In this document: in pieces, positions 17,503-27,451 of the stretch
How positions within the stretch are numbered: position 1 is the stretch's first letter
Layout: every line of letters starts with the position of its first letter
The notes under the pieces: generated by a model
Told to the model about the DNA's origin: nothing
The model's input: the letters and a program-made list of their open reading frames with translations, nothing else
Databases searched by the model: none
From: Pelodictyon luteolum
Lineage (GTDB): Bacteria > Bacteroidota > Chlorobiia > Chlorobiales > Chlorobiaceae
Direction of reading: 5' to 3'
DNA length: 36,243 nucleotides
Assembly (NCBI RefSeq): GCF_001622165.1
Contig: NZ_LVWG01000019.1
Span: 1 to 36,243 of the forward strand
Translations under genes and position numbers: made by a program

Positions 17503-18489
17503 TCAGCTTCCGAGATGTTCCCGGCAGGCTCGCTTGAGCCGTTCGGGCTTGACTGGCACGGCCCCGACTTCCTGGCAGACGGTTCCTGCCGCAAGGTTGG
17601 CGATTGAGGCGTTCCGGATGATGTCGAGTCCTGCCGCGGCTCCGAGGGCGAGGGTGCCGATGACGGTATCGCCCGCCCCCGACACATCGGCGACGTCCAG
17701 CGAACTTACCTCGATATGGGTAAAGGACCCGTCGTAGACCGTCATTCCTTTTTCACTCCGGGTCACCACCAGTGTTTCGGCGTGGATCCTGTCCTGCAGC
17801 CGCAGGCAGGCCTCCTCGACCTCCCGGTCGGTGTTCTGCACCGGGGTGCCGAGCGATGCGGCCATTTCCGACAGATTCGGCTTGAACAGGGTGCATCCCC
17901 TGTAGGCAAAGAAATTCTTCAGTTTCGGATCGACAAGGACCGGTACGCCGTGGCTTTTGGCCGAGGCGATGAGTGCGGTGATGAGCTCCAGTGACAGTAC
18001 TCCCTTGTTGTAGTCTTCTAGCACGACGGCGTCTGTTTCGGGGATGATGGCGTTGAAGGCCTCCATGATCGACCCGGCCGTTTTTTCATTGATTTCATCC
18101 CTTTTTTCGAAGTCGACCCTTGTGATGTGGTGGTTCTGGGAGAGGATGCGGGTTTTGCAGGTGGTGGGCCGGGCGGGATCGCTGATGAGACCCTTCCTTG
18201 ACAGCCCCATGTTCTCGAACAGGCCGAGCAGGAGTTCACGGTCCTGATCCTCGCCGGTCACCCCGAAGAGTGTTGTCCCGGCTCCGAGCGACAGGGTGTT
18301 GAGCGCCACGTTTGCAGCGCCTCCGAGCCGGATGTCCTGGTGGGTCACGTCAACGACGGGTACGGGGTACTCCGGTGAAATCCGTGATACATGGCCGAAA
18401 ATGTACTTGTCGAGCATGATGTCGCCGACGACGGCGATCCGTTTCCCTTGAAATGATGCAATGATGCTGTCGGTGGTCTGGGTGGCCAT
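17503..18489 (-). CDS. hldE: D-glycero-beta-D-manno-heptose-7-phosphate kinase (RfaE/HldE domain I)
   Basis: Phosphorylates heptose-7-phosphate at C1 in the ADP-heptose pathway for the LPS inner core. The 328-residue PfkB-family product shows [27 protein letters not shown], characteristic of RfaE domain [10 protein letters not shown], the PNLSEM segment and the C-terminal catalytic motif [11 protein letters not shown]. It stops after the kinase domain, so the adenylyltransferase domain that is fused in E. coli HldE must be separate (HldA/HldC arrangement). The frame is open to 18546; the ATG at 18489 matches the family. Convergent with the START gene and divergent from ffh. Confidence 0.9.
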   Translation of the reverse strand: MATQTTDSIIASFQGKRIAVVGDIMLDKYIFGHVSRISPEYPVPVVDVTHQDIRLGGAANVALNTLSLGAGTTLFGVTGEDQDRELLLGLFENMGLSRKGLISDPARPTTCKTRILSQNHHITRVDFEKRDEINEKTAGSIMEAFNAIIPETDAVVLEDYNKGVLSLELITALIASAKSHGVPVLVDPKLKNFFAYRGCTLFKPNLSEMAASLGTPVQNTDREVEEACLRLQDRIHAETLVVTRSEKGMTVYDGSFTHIEVSSLDVADVSGAGDTVIGTLALGAAAGLDIIRNASIANLAAGTVCQEVGAVPVKPERLKRACREHLGS

Positions 18490-18627
18490 GTAGTCGGTAT
18501 TCTGTGTTTTGCGGGGTGTCGGAGCGGGGCAGAGCCCTGTAAGCAAAAAGTAAATAAAAAAAATACCGCCAAAAACCCTGAAGATGAAGAATGATACTGT
18601 TTGGTGATTTTATTTTTTGCTATTTTT

Positions 18628-18636
18628 TGTTATAAT
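18628..18636 (+). promoter_or_regulatory. Extended -10 promoter element for ffh
   Basis: TGTTATAAT, an extended -10 (TGnTATAAT) with a perfect TATAAT at 18631-18636, lies in the AT-rich divergent gap between hldE and ffh, about 45 bases before the ffh ATG. No good -35 is present at the standard spacing, which extended -10 promoters can tolerate. Confidence 0.55.
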
Positions 18637-18681
18637 TAAAGCTAAGCATTTTTACGCTTTATCAGAAGAAACCGGACACTG

Positions 18682-20031
18682 ATGTTTGAGAGTTTAAGCG
18701 ATACGCTGGAAGGCGCTTTCAGGAAACTTGCCGGCCAGGCGACCATCAATGAGATCAACATCGGTATCGCCATGCGCGATATCAAGCGTGCGCTTCTCGG
18801 CGCCGATGTGAACTACATGGTCGTCAAGAAACTGGTCGAGGAGATCCGCCTGAAGTCTCTCGGCGAAGATGTCATCAAGAGCGTTTCTCCGGCGCAGATG
18901 ATCGTGAAGATCGTCAGCGACGAGTTGACCGAACTTATGGGCGGGGAGCAGAAGCCGCTCAATCTTTCCACGAAGAATCTGCCCGCGGTCGTAATGGTTG
19001 CCGGTCTGCAGGGTTCGGGAAAGACCACCTTCTGCGCGAAGCTCGCCAAACGCCTGAAAAAGGGCGGAAAGAATCCAATGCTGGTTGCAGCCGACGTCTA
19101 CCGTCCTGCAGCCGTCGAACAGCTCAAGACCCTTGGTGTTGAAGTCGGTGTTCCCGTCTTCTCCCTGGATGAGCAGGATGCCATGAAAGTGGCCCGTGAG
19201 GGCCTTGAGGCAGCCAGGAAAGGGGCGCATGACGTCCTGATCCTTGATACTGCCGGCCGTCTGCAGATCGATGACAGGATGATGGCCGAGGCCGAGGCCC
19301 TGAAAAACCTGATGAAGCCCGATGAACTCCTGTTCGTCGTCGACTCGATGATGGGCCAGGAGGCGGTCAACACCGCCAAGGCATTCAACGAGCGCCTTGA
19401 CTTCGACGGAGTGGTCCTGACCAAGCTTGACGGCGATGCCCGGGGCGGTGCGGCCCTGTCGATCCGCCAGGTGGTTGAAAAGCCCATCAAGTTCATGAGT
19501 GTCGGCGAGAAGATGGACGACCTCGACCAGTTCTATCCGGACCGCATGGCCCAGAGGATACTGGGTATGGGCGACATCGTCAGTTTCGTTGAAAAGGCGC
19601 AGGAGAATCTGGATCTGGAGAAGACCATCCAGATGCAGAAGAAGCTGATGAAGAATGAGTTCGACCTGAACGACTTCCTCGACCAGCTGCAGCAGCTCAA
19701 GAAAATGGGGTCCATACAGGGACTCATAGAAATGGTGCCGGGCCTGAACAAGATGGTGCCGAAGCAGGATCTCGAAAACCTGGACTTCAAGCCGATCGAG
19801 GCCATCATAAACTCCATGACGAAAGCAGAGAAGGCTTCGCCGGAAATCATCAATGGCAGTCGCCGCCAGCGCATCGCCCTTGGCAGCGGAACGCGGGTGC
19901 AGGAGGTCAACATGCTTCTCAAGCAGTTCTCCGAGATGAAGAAGATGATGCGTTCGGTATCGAAAATGACGCAGTCGGGAAGGAAGATCACCTCCCAGAA
20001 CCTGGCGCTTGACAAGTTTTTAAAACGATAG
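18682..20031 (+). CDS. ffh: Signal recognition particle protein Ffh (SRP54)
   Basis: The GTPase of SRP, which with 4.5S RNA targets nascent inner-membrane proteins to FtsY. The 449-residue product has the N domain (1-90), the G domain with GLQGSGKTT at 108-116, RPAAVEQL at about 141-148, DTAGR at 189-193 and TKLDG at 247-251, and a methionine-rich M domain from about 300 with [14 protein letters not shown] and the RNA-binding [18 protein letters not shown]. Standard length. It heads the ffh-rpsP-rimM-trmD-rplS cluster, preceded by an AT-rich promoter region. Confidence 0.97.
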   Translation: MFESLSDTLEGAFRKLAGQATINEINIGIAMRDIKRALLGADVNYMVVKKLVEEIRLKSLGEDVIKSVSPAQMIVKIVSDELTELMGGEQKPLNLSTKNLPAVVMVAGLQGSGKTTFCAKLAKRLKKGGKNPMLVAADVYRPAAVEQLKTLGVEVGVPVFSLDEQDAMKVAREGLEAARKGAHDVLILDTAGRLQIDDRMMAEAEALKNLMKPDELLFVVDSMMGQEAVNTAKAFNERLDFDGVVLTKLDGDARGGAALSIRQVVEKPIKFMSVGEKMDDLDQFYPDRMAQRILGMGDIVSFVEKAQENLDLEKTIQMQKKLMKNEFDLNDFLDQLQQLKKMGSIQGLIEMVPGLNKMVPKQDLENLDFKPIEAIINSMTKAEKASPEIINGSRRQRIALGSGTRVQEVNMLLKQFSEMKKMMRSVSKMTQSGRKITSQNLALDKFLKR

Positions 20032-20073
20032 ACAGCAGTACTTTCTTAACATAACATTAAATCAATACTAGCT

Positions 20074-20649
20074 TTGGTAAAGATCAGACTGAGAAGAGCG
20101 GGAAGAAAAAAGCTGCCGGTATACCAGATTGTGGCGGCTGATTCACGGGCACCGAGGGACGGTAAGTTCCTTGAAGTTGTCGGGCACTACCAGCCGACCA
20201 CCAAGCCCCATGCCGTTTCCATCGACCGCGAGCGCGTGGCCTACTGGATGCAGACCGGTGCACAGCCGACCTCGACGGTCCGCAGCCTTATACAGAAGAC
20301 CGGCCTGCTCTATGAGCTGAGGCTCAAGAAGCTCGGCCGCAGCGATGCAGAGATTGCTGAGGCGATGGAGCAGTGGCAGGAGAGGCAGGCAGAACGTCGC
20401 CAGAAACGACTCAACGTCAAGTCGCGCCGCCGCCAGCTGAAGAAAGAGGCTGAGGGCAGGCCCGCAGTAGCTGAAGAGGTTGCAGCGCCCGTGGTTGCAG
20501 CTCCTGTAGCTGAAGCTCCTGTTGCCGAGGTTGCAGTCGCCGCTGCTCCCGAGGTCCAGGCCGAGGCAGCTCCTGAGGCACCTGTGGCCGCAGCTGAAGA
20601 AGCTCCCGAGACAAAGGCAGAAGAGAAGGAAGAGGGCGGGGAAGCCTGA
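20074..20649 (+). CDS. rpsP: 30S ribosomal protein bS16 with a long Ala/Glu-rich tail
   Basis: bS16 binds 16S rRNA early in 30S assembly. The start is a TTG at 20074 ([19 protein letters not shown] follows), consistent with the family N-terminus; no ATG is available. Residues 1 to about 85 are the ribosomal domain ([24 protein letters not shown]). A basic helix with [11 protein letters not shown] and KSRRRQLKK follows. The last roughly 60 residues are a low-complexity Ala/Pro/Glu/Val tail ([16 protein letters not shown]). Total length is 191 versus about 80-90 for typical bS16. The gap to ffh is 42 bases without a clear Shine-Dalgarno, and rimM follows 27 bases downstream. Confidence 0.96.
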   Translation: MVKIRLRRAGRKKLPVYQIVAADSRAPRDGKFLEVVGHYQPTTKPHAVSIDRERVAYWMQTGAQPTSTVRSLIQKTGLLYELRLKKLGRSDAEIAEAMEQWQERQAERRQKRLNVKSRRRQLKKEAEGRPAVAEEVAAPVVAAPVAEAPVAEVAVAAAPEVQAEAAPEAPVAAAEEAPETKAEEKEEGGEA

Positions 20650-20676
20650 TCGGCTTCCTCTCTCTCTTTGAAAGGG

Positions 20677-21180
20677 ATGGAACTCTGGCTCACCGGAATC
20701 GTCCTCAAGCCGAGAGGGCTTAAAGGCGAACTCAAAGTGCAGCCTGTGACCGACTATCCAGAGAAGTTCCTTTCCCGCAAATCGTATTGGGTTGGCGGCT
20801 CCCCTCTGGATGCCGTCCTCTGTGCGGTGAAGCAAGCTTCTCTCGGCGGTGGTTTTGCATGGCTGTTCCTCGATGGGGTAGACAGCCGTGAAAAAGCTGA
20901 AGCCCTTGCAGGCCGGAAACTCTTTATTGAGGCTTCGGAGGCTGAACCCCGCAAGGATGACCGGGCCTGGCTGCATGAACTCGAGGGCATGAAGGTTCTC
21001 GGAGCCGGCAGAAAGGAGGTCGGTGTCCTCAAAGAGGTGCTTTCGATGCCTGCCCATGAGGTTTATGAGATCATCTCCGCCGGACGCTCGGTGCTTGTGC
21101 CGGCCATAGAAGAATTTGTTGAGGAAATCAGCCTTGAGGGTCGCTATATTCACGTGCCCCGATTTGATGAGTTTCTCTGA
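20677..21180 (+). CDS. rimM: Ribosome maturation factor RimM
   Basis: RimM binds uS19 and assists maturation of the 30S head. The 167-residue product has the N-terminal beta-barrel (MELWLTGIVLKPRGLKGELKVQP), the DSREKAEALAGRKLFIE segment, and the PRC-barrel-like C-terminal half (LHELEGMKVLG, EVYEIISAGRSVLVPA, VPRFDEFL). I prefer the ATG at 20677 because it gives the typical family start; a TTG nine bases upstream is in frame. It lies between rpsP and trmD, its canonical position. Confidence 0.95.
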   Translation: MELWLTGIVLKPRGLKGELKVQPVTDYPEKFLSRKSYWVGGSPLDAVLCAVKQASLGGGFAWLFLDGVDSREKAEALAGRKLFIEASEAEPRKDDRAWLHELEGMKVLGAGRKEVGVLKEVLSMPAHEVYEIISAGRSVLVPAIEEFVEEISLEGRYIHVPRFDEFL

Positions 21181-21253
21181 ACCGGTTTGATCCGGGCAAT
21201 GAACGGCAATGAACGGCAATAACCGTCATTGATCGAGAGATGATGGAGTGATG

Positions 21254-21949
21254 ATGGATGGAATCAGAATCGATGTGCTGTCCGTCATACCGGGATTTTT
21301 TGACTCAGTGCTCGATAACGGGCTTCTGGCCATTGCCCGGAAAAAAGGATATGCGGATATTTTCGTGCACAATCTGCACGATTACGGCCTCGGCCGGTAC
21401 CGCCAGGTTGACGATTCGCCCTTCGGCGGAGGTGCCGGAATGGTGCTCAGGCCGGAACCGGTTTTTGCCTGTGTGGAACAGCTCCAGAGTGAACGCCGGT
21501 ACGATGCTGTGATTTTCCCGACGCCCGACGCTCAGCCGTTTCGTCAGGGTGATGCCAACCGGCTGTCGAGGATGAAGAACCTGATCTTCCTCTGCGGTCA
21601 CTACAAGGCTCTTGACGAACGGGTTCGTCAGTCGCTGGTCACCATGGAGTTCTCCATAGGCGACGTGGTTCTTTCAGGCGGGGAGATTCCCTCCCTCCTC
21701 ATGATGGATGCCCTGTTACGCGTGGTTCCCGGTGTTCTTGGAGACAGCGAGTCGGCACTGACTGATTCCTTCCAGACCGGCATGCTTGACTGTGCGTATT
21801 ATACCAGGCCCCCCGAATTCAGGGGGATGAGGGTTCCGGACGTACTGCTTTCTGGCCATCATGCCAAAATAGAGCAGTGGCGGCATGAAAATGCGCTGGA
21901 GAGGACGCGCCGCAGGCGGCCCGACCTTCTCAGCGAGGATGTAGAATGA
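21254..21949 (+). CDS. trmD: tRNA (guanine-37-N1)-methyltransferase TrmD
   Basis: Methylates G37 of tRNAs reading CNN codons using SAM, preventing frameshifting. The 231-residue SPOUT (trefoil-knot) product shows [61 protein letters not shown] and the C-terminal [24 protein letters not shown]. Three starts lie in a row (GTG 21248, ATG 21251, ATG 21254); the last is best spaced from GGAG at 21245-21248 and gives the family N-terminus. The rimM-trmD gap holds a short CAATGAACGG direct repeat (about 21197-21217) of no obvious function. Confidence 0.96.
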   Translation: MDGIRIDVLSVIPGFFDSVLDNGLLAIARKKGYADIFVHNLHDYGLGRYRQVDDSPFGGGAGMVLRPEPVFACVEQLQSERRYDAVIFPTPDAQPFRQGDANRLSRMKNLIFLCGHYKALDERVRQSLVTMEFSIGDVVLSGGEIPSLLMMDALLRVVPGVLGDSESALTDSFQTGMLDCAYYTRPPEFRGMRVPDVLLSGHHAKIEQWRHENALERTRRRRPDLLSEDVE

Positions 21950-21986
21950 TTTTACAGTGCAACTTAAATAACAAACAGTAGTCGAA

Positions 21987-22349
21987 ATGGACCAGTTAAT
22001 TCAGTTAGTCGAGGCAACCCAGCCCGGCGTCGAATGCCCCGCCCTCAACCCCGGTGATACCGTAAGGATCCAGCTGCGCGTCATCGAAGGCGAAAAAGAG
22101 CGTCTTCAGGCGTTCGAAGGCGTTGTCATCAGCGACAGGGGTGCCGGTGCGTCCAAGACCATCACCGTCCGCAAGATTTCTCATGGTGTCGGTGTCGAGA
22201 GGATCATCCCGGTCAACTCGCCCAATATTGAAAGCGTGACCGTCCTCAAGCACGGCAAGGCCCGCCGCTCGAAGCTTTTCTACCTCCGCAAGCGTACCGG
22301 CAAGGCTGCGCTGAAGGTCAAAGAGCGCAAGTTCGCCGAAAAGGCCTGA
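21987..22349 (+). CDS. rplS: 50S ribosomal protein bL19
   Basis: bL19 sits at the 30S-50S interface. The 120-residue product matches the family throughout: FNPGD-like [28 protein letters not shown], the [25 protein letters not shown] core and the basic [26 protein letters not shown]. It closes the ffh-rpsP-rimM-trmD-rplS cluster, 37 bases after trmD, and is followed by a strong hairpin. Confidence 0.98.
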   Translation: MDQLIQLVEATQPGVECPALNPGDTVRIQLRVIEGEKERLQAFEGVVISDRGAGASKTITVRKISHGVGVERIIPVNSPNIESVTVLKHGKARRSKLFYLRKRTGKAALKVKERKFAEKA

Positions 22350-22361
22350 TTCTTCTGACGT

Positions 22362-22388
22362 TCCGGCAGGGCGCCCGCTCCTGCCGGA
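22362..22388 (+). terminator. Terminator hairpin after rplS
   Basis: A perfect 9-bp GC-rich stem, TCCGGCAGG (22362-22370) with CCTGCCGGA (22380-22388) and a 9-base loop, begins 12 bases after the rplS stop. The downstream T enrichment is modest (CTTCGTTCAGCAGTTTCTTTT). Confidence 0.7.
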
Positions 22389-22452
22389 CTTCGTTCAGCA
22401 GTTTCTTTTGATGTCAGGCATTTGAAGTCATGACGAACTGAACCGTTTTTCC

Positions 22453-23289
22453 ATGAAGATCGGTCCTTACTCCCTTACCACCCTCCACGTCCAGCAGTTC
22501 TCCCTTGACGGAGGCGCCATGTTCGGCGTTGTGCCAAAGACATTCTGGGAGCAGGCAGCGCCAGCCGATGCATTGAACCGCGTACGGCTTTCGACGGCAC
22601 TTCTCCTCATTTCCGGACTCGGCCGCAACATCCTTGTCGATACCGGCATGGGTACCGCCTGGCCTGAAAAGCTCCTCTCCATCTATGATGTTTCCGCTTT
22701 CCTGCTCGATAGGGAACTGGCTCGTAACGGACTCTCCGCTGCCGACATTACCGACGTCATTCTCACCCATCTGCATTTCGACCATATAGCCGGTGCCTTT
22801 CGTTCTTGTGGTGAAGAGCTCGTTCCGCTGTTTCCGGATGCACAGTTCCACATTCAGGAGGAGAACCTCCGTACCGCCCGAAATCCGAACCGCAAGGAGA
22901 GGGCCAGCTATGATCAGCGTTTCATCGATGCGTTCCTCAAGCACTGCAGGATCAACGTGCTTGATGGGGCCCTGGAGCTTTTTGAGGGCATCAGCCTCAT
23001 TCCCTCCAACGGCCATACCCGCGGCCAGCAGCTCGTGAAGGTGACGGGATGTGAGGATACGCTCGTACACTGCGCCGACCTTGTGCCGAGTGCCGCGCAT
23101 ATCCCCCTGCCGTGGGTGACCGGCTACGACATCCTTCCTCTTGTCGTTCTTGAGGAAAAAGAAGCTTTGCTTGAAGATGCGGCAGCGGGAGGCTGGACGC
23201 TCTTTTTCGGGCACGACCCCGTTCATGAAGCCGCAACCCTCCGTCGTACCGGGAAGGGAATTGTGGCGGACCGTTTCATTGCACTGTGA
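22453..23289 (+). CDS. Metallo-beta-lactamase-fold hydrolase
   Basis: A 278-residue metallo-hydrolase. The metal-binding signature THLHFDH lies at about residues 101-107, with a further His in SNGHTRGQ, Asp in HCADLVPSAAH and a C-terminal FGHDPVH. The N-terminal strands (ILVDTGMGT) are typical of the lactonase/RNase Z-like branch that includes AttM/AhlD-type lactonases. The substrate cannot be read, and no signal peptide is present. Its stop overlaps the GTG start of the MutY-like gene by 4 bases, so the two are probably cotranslated. Confidence 0.85.
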   Translation: MKIGPYSLTTLHVQQFSLDGGAMFGVVPKTFWEQAAPADALNRVRLSTALLLISGLGRNILVDTGMGTAWPEKLLSIYDVSAFLLDRELARNGLSAADITDVILTHLHFDHIAGAFRSCGEELVPLFPDAQFHIQEENLRTARNPNRKERASYDQRFIDAFLKHCRINVLDGALELFEGISLIPSNGHTRGQQLVKVTGCEDTLVHCADLVPSAAHIPLPWVTGYDILPLVVLEEKEALLEDAAAGGWTLFFGHDPVHEAATLRRTGKGIVADRFIAL

Positions 23290-24143
23290 AGATCACTCTC
23301 TCTGATCCTCTACAGCCATTTCCCGCCATGGAGGAGGTCCGCCTGTTTCAGGAACGCATCCTCTCGTTCTATAAGCTCCACGGCCGCCTGTTTCCCTGGC
23401 GCAGCGCCGGGTCCCGCTACGCCGTAATGGTCAGCGAGGTGATGCTCCAGCAGACTCAGGCGGAACGGGTGGTGCCGAAGTATCTGGAGTGGATGCGGCG
23501 CTTCCCGGACCCCCTTACCCTCGCTGAGGCTCCGCTCCGCGATGTGCTTGCGCTCTGGAGCGGGTTAGGGTACAATTCCAGGGCGGTTCGTCTTCAGCAG
23601 TGTGCCCGGCTCGTTGTCAGTCAGTACAGGGGCGAACTCCCGGCGACTCCTTTTGAGCTGAAACGCCTGCCGGGTATCGGAGAGTACAGCTGCCGCTCCA
23701 TTCCTGCCTTTGCCGACAACCTTGACGTTGCGGCCGTCGATACCAACATCCGCAGGATCCTCATCCATGAGTTCTCTCTTCCCGAAGAGAGCCCGCAGCG
23801 TGTGCTGCAGGCGTTTGCCGATTTTGTCCTTCCTTCCGGAAGGAGCCGTGACTGGCATAATGCGCTGATGGACTACGGCGCACTTCAGCTTACCTCACAG
23901 CGAACCGGCATCCGGGCCCGTACACAGCAGTCGAAGTTCGAGGGGTCGCGACGCTGGTACAGGGGCAGGGTGCTGAAGGAGCTCCTGCAGCACGGCATGC
24001 TGCCGATGGATGTTCTGGCGTCGAAGTACAGGGAGTGTCCCGGAGGAATACGTTCGGTTGCCGACGACCTGTTGCGGGAGAGTATGGTGGAATACGTCGA
24101 TGGGGGTGCTGAAAGGGGAGTGCTCCTGCGGATCCGGGAGTAG
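23286..24143 (+). CDS. MutY-like A/G-specific adenine glycosylase lacking the Fe-S cluster
   Basis: Members remove adenine mispaired with 8-oxoguanine. The 285-residue product has the HhH-GPD core: FPWR at 36-39, the catalytic Glu E51 in SEVMLQQTQ, the helix-hairpin-helix LPGIGEYS at 128-135, and D152 in VDTNIRRIL. The four cysteines that normally bind the 4Fe-4S cluster after the core are absent (the equivalent region, about 200-225, has none), and the MutT-like C-terminal domain that reads 8-oxoG is missing or replaced by about 60 unrelated residues. I take the GTG at 23286, overlapping the previous stop by 4 bases; an ATG at 23328 is the alternative. Function as a true MutY is likely but not certain. 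Confidence 0.82.
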   Translation: MKITLSDPLQPFPAMEEVRLFQERILSFYKLHGRLFPWRSAGSRYAVMVSEVMLQQTQAERVVPKYLEWMRRFPDPLTLAEAPLRDVLALWSGLGYNSRAVRLQQCARLVVSQYRGELPATPFELKRLPGIGEYSCRSIPAFADNLDVAAVDTNIRRILIHEFSLPEESPQRVLQAFADFVLPSGRSRDWHNALMDYGALQLTSQRTGIRARTQQSKFEGSRRWYRGRVLKELLQHGMLPMDVLASKYRECPGGIRSVADDLLRESMVEYVDGGAERGVLLRIRE

Positions 24144-24151
24144 GTTGCGTT

Positions 24152-24174
24152 GGGGGAAGGACTTCTCCTCCCCC
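24152..24174. terminator. Hairpin between convergent mutY-like and fadD genes
   Basis: GGGGG-A-AGGA pairs with TCCT-CCCCC around a CTTC loop (9 pairs, one bulged A) in the 48-base gap between the two stops. There is no T-tract, so it may act as a bidirectional mRNA 3' structure rather than a classic terminator. Confidence 0.4.
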
Positions 24175-24191
24175 CATGGCGGTATTGCAGG

Positions 24192-26024
24192 CTACTCGGT
24201 ATTGTAGACCATGTTCAGTTCGCTGTAGATGGCGTCGATTTCTTTTTCATACAGTTCGAGTATGGTTTTGCGCTTCACCTTCAGGGTCGGCGTCATGAGG
24301 CCGTTTTCTATGGTGAAAGGCTCTTTTGCAAGAATGAAGCGGCGCACTTTTTCGTGGGTCGCAAGCTGGCGGGAGGTGCTGCGCAGGAGTTTTTCATAGA
24401 TCTGCACGATCTCCTTGTGTTGACAGAGCCCTGCATCATCGGGAGCTGAAATGCCTGCCGATGCTGCAAATTCCCGGAGTTTCAAAAAATCCGGTACGAT
24501 GAGGGCAATGAGGAACGGGCGTTTTTCACCGACCACCATCACCTGGTCTACATAAGGGCTTTCGGCAATCAGGTTCTCGATCGGCATCGGGGCGATGTTC
24601 TTGCCTCCGGAGGTGACGATGATGTGCTTTTTCCGGTCGGTGATCTTGAGGTAGCCCTCACTGTCGATTTCACCGATGTCGCCGCTGTGGAACCATCCGT
24701 CCCGGATCACTTCAGCCGTTGCCTCACTGTCCTGCCAGTATCCTTTCATGATGTTGGGTCCCCTGAAGAGGACCTCTCCGTCTTCGGCGATCTTCATCTC
24801 GACGTTGGCCACCGTCGGCCCCACTGTGCCGAATTTCACCTTTTCGGGCCGGTTGACATTGGTGATGGGCGAGGTCTCGGTCAGGCCGAACCCTTCGAGG
24901 ATCGTGATGCCGAGAGCCTGGAAGAACTCGCCGGTTTTCTGCGGCAGGGCAGCACCGCCGGACACGAAGTAGCGCAGCCGGCCGCCGAATCGTTTACTGA
25001 TTTTCTGGTATACCAGTTTTCCTGCCACCGCATGCTGCATGTTGAGGAGGGGGGAGACACTGCCTTTCATTGCAATGCTGCGGTGGTAGTGTTCTCCTGT
25101 TGAAACCGCCCAGTTGAAGATTTTCTGCTTCAGGGGGCTTTCCGTGGCAATCTGTTTCTGCATGTTCGTCCTGATCCGGTCGAACAGCCTTGGCACTGTG
25201 AATATGATTGTAGGGCGTGCCTCGGTGATGTTCAGCGACACGGTTTCGATGCTTTCGGCGAGGTAGATCGACGCGCCGCAGGCAAAGAGCAGGTAATAGC
25301 CTCCGGTCCGCTCATAGGCATGGGAGAGGGGAAGGAAGGAGAGGCTGCAGTCGGATTCGTCGATACGGATGATGTCCGAAGCCGATTTGACGTTCTCGCA
25401 GAGGTTGCGGTGTGTGAGCATGACCCCCTTGGGGAGGCCGGTGGTGCCGGATGTGTAGATGATGGTGGCTATATCGTCGGGGGAGACTTTTATCCCCTCA
25501 AGCGTCCATGGCTTGTCCTCCAGCAGCTGCCTGCCGGCGGCTTTGGCGTTGTTCAGGTCGATGACGTCCTCGACGGGTTCTTCCAGGCGGTTCATGACGA
25601 TGACCTGCGTAAGGTCGGGGATATTCTGCCAGATGGAGAGGATCTTGCCGAGCTGGAGCATGTTGGATACGATGACAGCGCGGACCCCGGCATCTTTCAG
25701 GATGTATTCTATCTGGTTGGGCGGCAGGGATGGGTAGAGAGGCACGTCAATGGCACCGAGGCTCAGGACCGCCATGTCGGCGAGGTACCATCCGGGCCGG
25801 TTTTCCGACAGAATCGCCACCCGGTCTCCGGCGACGGTACCTTTTTCCTTCAGATAAGCCGAAAAACGCCGGACATCTTCATGGAACAGGTCGTAGGAGA
25901 TCGGTTCATAGACGCCCTGAAGCTTGTGGGCAAACGGAAACCGGGTCGGCTGGCCGCGGTAGTGGCTGAATACCGATGAAAAGAGTTCCGGCAGGGTCTG
26001 GAAGTCGGGATTGATGAGTCCCAT
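24192..26024 (-). CDS. Long-chain fatty acid--CoA ligase (AMP-forming)
   Basis: Activates fatty acids to acyl-CoA via an acyl-adenylate. The 610-residue ANL-superfamily product shows the P-loop-like [11 protein letters not shown] at 190-200, the fatty-acyl-CoA-synthetase signature region ([11 protein letters not shown]), GFGLTETSP, the hinge [12 protein letters not shown] and [20 protein letters not shown], and the C-terminal TPTLKVKR carrying the adenylation Lys. It fits the FadD15/FAA1-type bacterial group. The frame is open to 26324, but the ATG at 26024 ([11 protein letters not shown]) is where the family begins. It is divergent from the flippase-like gene over 344 bases. It may recycle free fatty acids, for example those released from lipids. 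Confidence 0.93.
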   Translation of the reverse strand: MGLINPDFQTLPELFSSVFSHYRGQPTRFPFAHKLQGVYEPISYDLFHEDVRRFSAYLKEKGTVAGDRVAILSENRPGWYLADMAVLSLGAIDVPLYPSLPPNQIEYILKDAGVRAVIVSNMLQLGKILSIWQNIPDLTQVIVMNRLEEPVEDVIDLNNAKAAGRQLLEDKPWTLEGIKVSPDDIATIIYTSGTTGLPKGVMLTHRNLCENVKSASDIIRIDESDCSLSFLPLSHAYERTGGYYLLFACGASIYLAESIETVSLNITEARPTIIFTVPRLFDRIRTNMQKQIATESPLKQKIFNWAVSTGEHYHRSIAMKGSVSPLLNMQHAVAGKLVYQKISKRFGGRLRYFVSGGAALPQKTGEFFQALGITILEGFGLTETSPITNVNRPEKVKFGTVGPTVANVEMKIAEDGEVLFRGPNIMKGYWQDSEATAEVIRDGWFHSGDIGEIDSEGYLKITDRKKHIIVTSGGKNIAPMPIENLIAESPYVDQVMVVGEKRPFLIALIVPDFLKLREFAASAGISAPDDAGLCQHKEIVQIYEKLLRSTSRQLATHEKVRRFILAKEPFTIENGLMTPTLKVKRKTILELYEKEIDAIYSELNMVYNTE

Positions 26025-26368
26025 CAGTGTGTGTGAGGTTAACTTACGGGGCCAGCCATAGGGGATAGCACCGGGCCACGTGGCAGTGCTCTTGCCCTTC
26101 CCGGCCTGAACAGTAAACAAATATGTAACAATACCGCGCTTCAATTCAAAATGGGCGCGCCACAAATGTGACGTATGAAGGGTTCCTGCAGTGTTGCAGA
26201 GCGTAGTGCCCCCTTTAAAAAGAAATGCGCCAAAATCTTGCCGATCTGTCGTAATGCCGTTATTTTGCCCATCATCCCTCCGCGCCCGGTGTCTGTTTCG
26301 CCGGCACCTGCGTCCGCCATTCACCGTCGGCCACCGGGGGTCTCAATCCAAGTTTGGTTTTAATTCTT
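26025..26368. other. Divergent intergenic region, fadD / envelope-glycan locus
   Basis: 344 bases without a convincing gene. It should contain the promoters of both flanking transcripts. An AT-rich patch around 26108-26150 (AAACAAATATGTAACAATAC) could supply the fadD promoter, but I see no clear paired -35/-10. A small dyad CTGCA-GTGT-TGCAG lies at 26186-26199. Confidence 0.5.
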
Positions 26369-27451
26369 ATGCAGAAAGGCCAGAGATCTGTTTCCACATG
26401 GACGGGATACGCCGGCCTCGGCGTTGGTCTTGTGCTCATAGTCCTCCTGTTCCGTTCAATCGACCTGCAGCGCTCGATCGAGCTGATTGCTTCCATCGGC
26501 TTCTCATCGGTTTTCATTCTCCTGCCTTTTTTTGCACTCCATTTCTTTGAAACCCTGGCCTGGGTAGAGGTTTTTCCTCCCGGTACCAAAGGGATACGGT
26601 TCTGGCCGCTCATGAAGATCCAGGTGATTGCAGAAACGGTTTCCATGACCCTTCCTGCAGGTGTGGCGGTGGGCGAGCCCCTGAGGCCGTATCTCTGCAA
26701 CCGCCAGATGGGTATCGACACACCGGTTGCGGTCGCTGCAGTTGCCGTGCGAAAACTGCTTCTCGGCGCCATGCAGGGCGTCTATACGGTAATCGGTGCC
26801 CTTGCGGGGTTCATGCTTCTGCAGCAGGTATCAGAGGACCTTACCGGGTTCGGGGGCCTCGGCTACCTTATGCTGGCCGTCGGTACCGGGGTGTTTCTCC
26901 TGTTCATGGTGTTTCTTCTTCTGATCCTCAACAGCAATTCTGCAACGGCGCTGCACCGGATGCTGATGCTTGTGCCATTCAAGCGGGCCAAGGAGTGGCT
27001 GCTTCTGCGGGAATCAGGGTTCCTGGATACCGACCGCCAACTCCGGAGCTTCAGGGGCGCTTCACCCATGCGGCTTTTCAAGTCGACTTTCTGGTACCTT
27101 CTCGGCTGGGCCATGCTGGCCCTTGAGAGCTTCATCATCCTCCGCCTGCTTGGTGTCGACATCTCTTTTTCCCAGGTGCTTGCAATCGACACGACGCTCG
27201 TCATGCTCCGGGCCGTGTTCTTTTTCATCCCGTCGGGACTCGGCATCCAGGATCTGGGGTATCTGGCATTCTTTCAGGCCATCGGTATTCCGGACGCCAT
27301 GGCATATGGGGGGGCGTTCATACTCCTCAGGCGGTTCAAGGAGGTGCTCTGGTACTCTTCGGGCTATCTCTGGATGTTCCTCTCGGGTGTGCATCTTTCT
27401 GACGCCGAAGGTCTCGACCCTCAAAAGCATGTGAGGGGGGAGCGGTCATGA
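26369..27451 (+). CDS. Flippase-like integral membrane protein (UPF0104 / LPG synthase TM-region family)
   Basis: A 360-residue, very hydrophobic protein with roughly eight predicted membrane segments. Conserved features of PF03706 are visible: PAGVAVGEPLRPYLCNRQMG after the third segment, AVAVRKLLLGAMQGVYTVIG, and the C-terminal FFFIPSGLGIQDLGYLAFFQAIGIP and FILLRRFKEVLWYSSGYLW. Relatives include the membrane part of MprF and proteins encoded beside polysaccharide or glycolipid genes, where a lipid-flipping role is proposed. Its TGA overlaps the next ATG (ATGA), and it heads a five-gene run ending at a strong terminator at 31567. The frame begins at a TTG (26354); the ATG at 26369 is preferred. 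The substrate is unknown. Confidence 0.82.
   Translation: MQKGQRSVSTWTGYAGLGVGLVLIVLLFRSIDLQRSIELIASIGFSSVFILLPFFALHFFETLAWVEVFPPGTKGIRFWPLMKIQVIAETVSMTLPAGVAVGEPLRPYLCNRQMGIDTPVAVAAVAVRKLLLGAMQGVYTVIGALAGFMLLQQVSEDLTGFGGLGYLMLAVGTGVFLLFMVFLLLILNSNSATALHRMLMLVPFKRAKEWLLLRESGFLDTDRQLRSFRGASPMRLFKSTFWYLLGWAMLALESFIILRLLGVDISFSQVLAIDTTLVMLRAVFFFIPSGLGIQDLGYLAFFQAIGIPDAMAYGGAFILLRRFKEVLWYSSGYLWMFLSGVHLSDAEGLDPQKHVRGERS

Noticed and set aside
20143..21219. 358-codon minus-strand frame opposite rpsP and rimM
   Set aside because: Antisense to ribosomal operon genes and of unnatural Leu/Arg/Cys composition.
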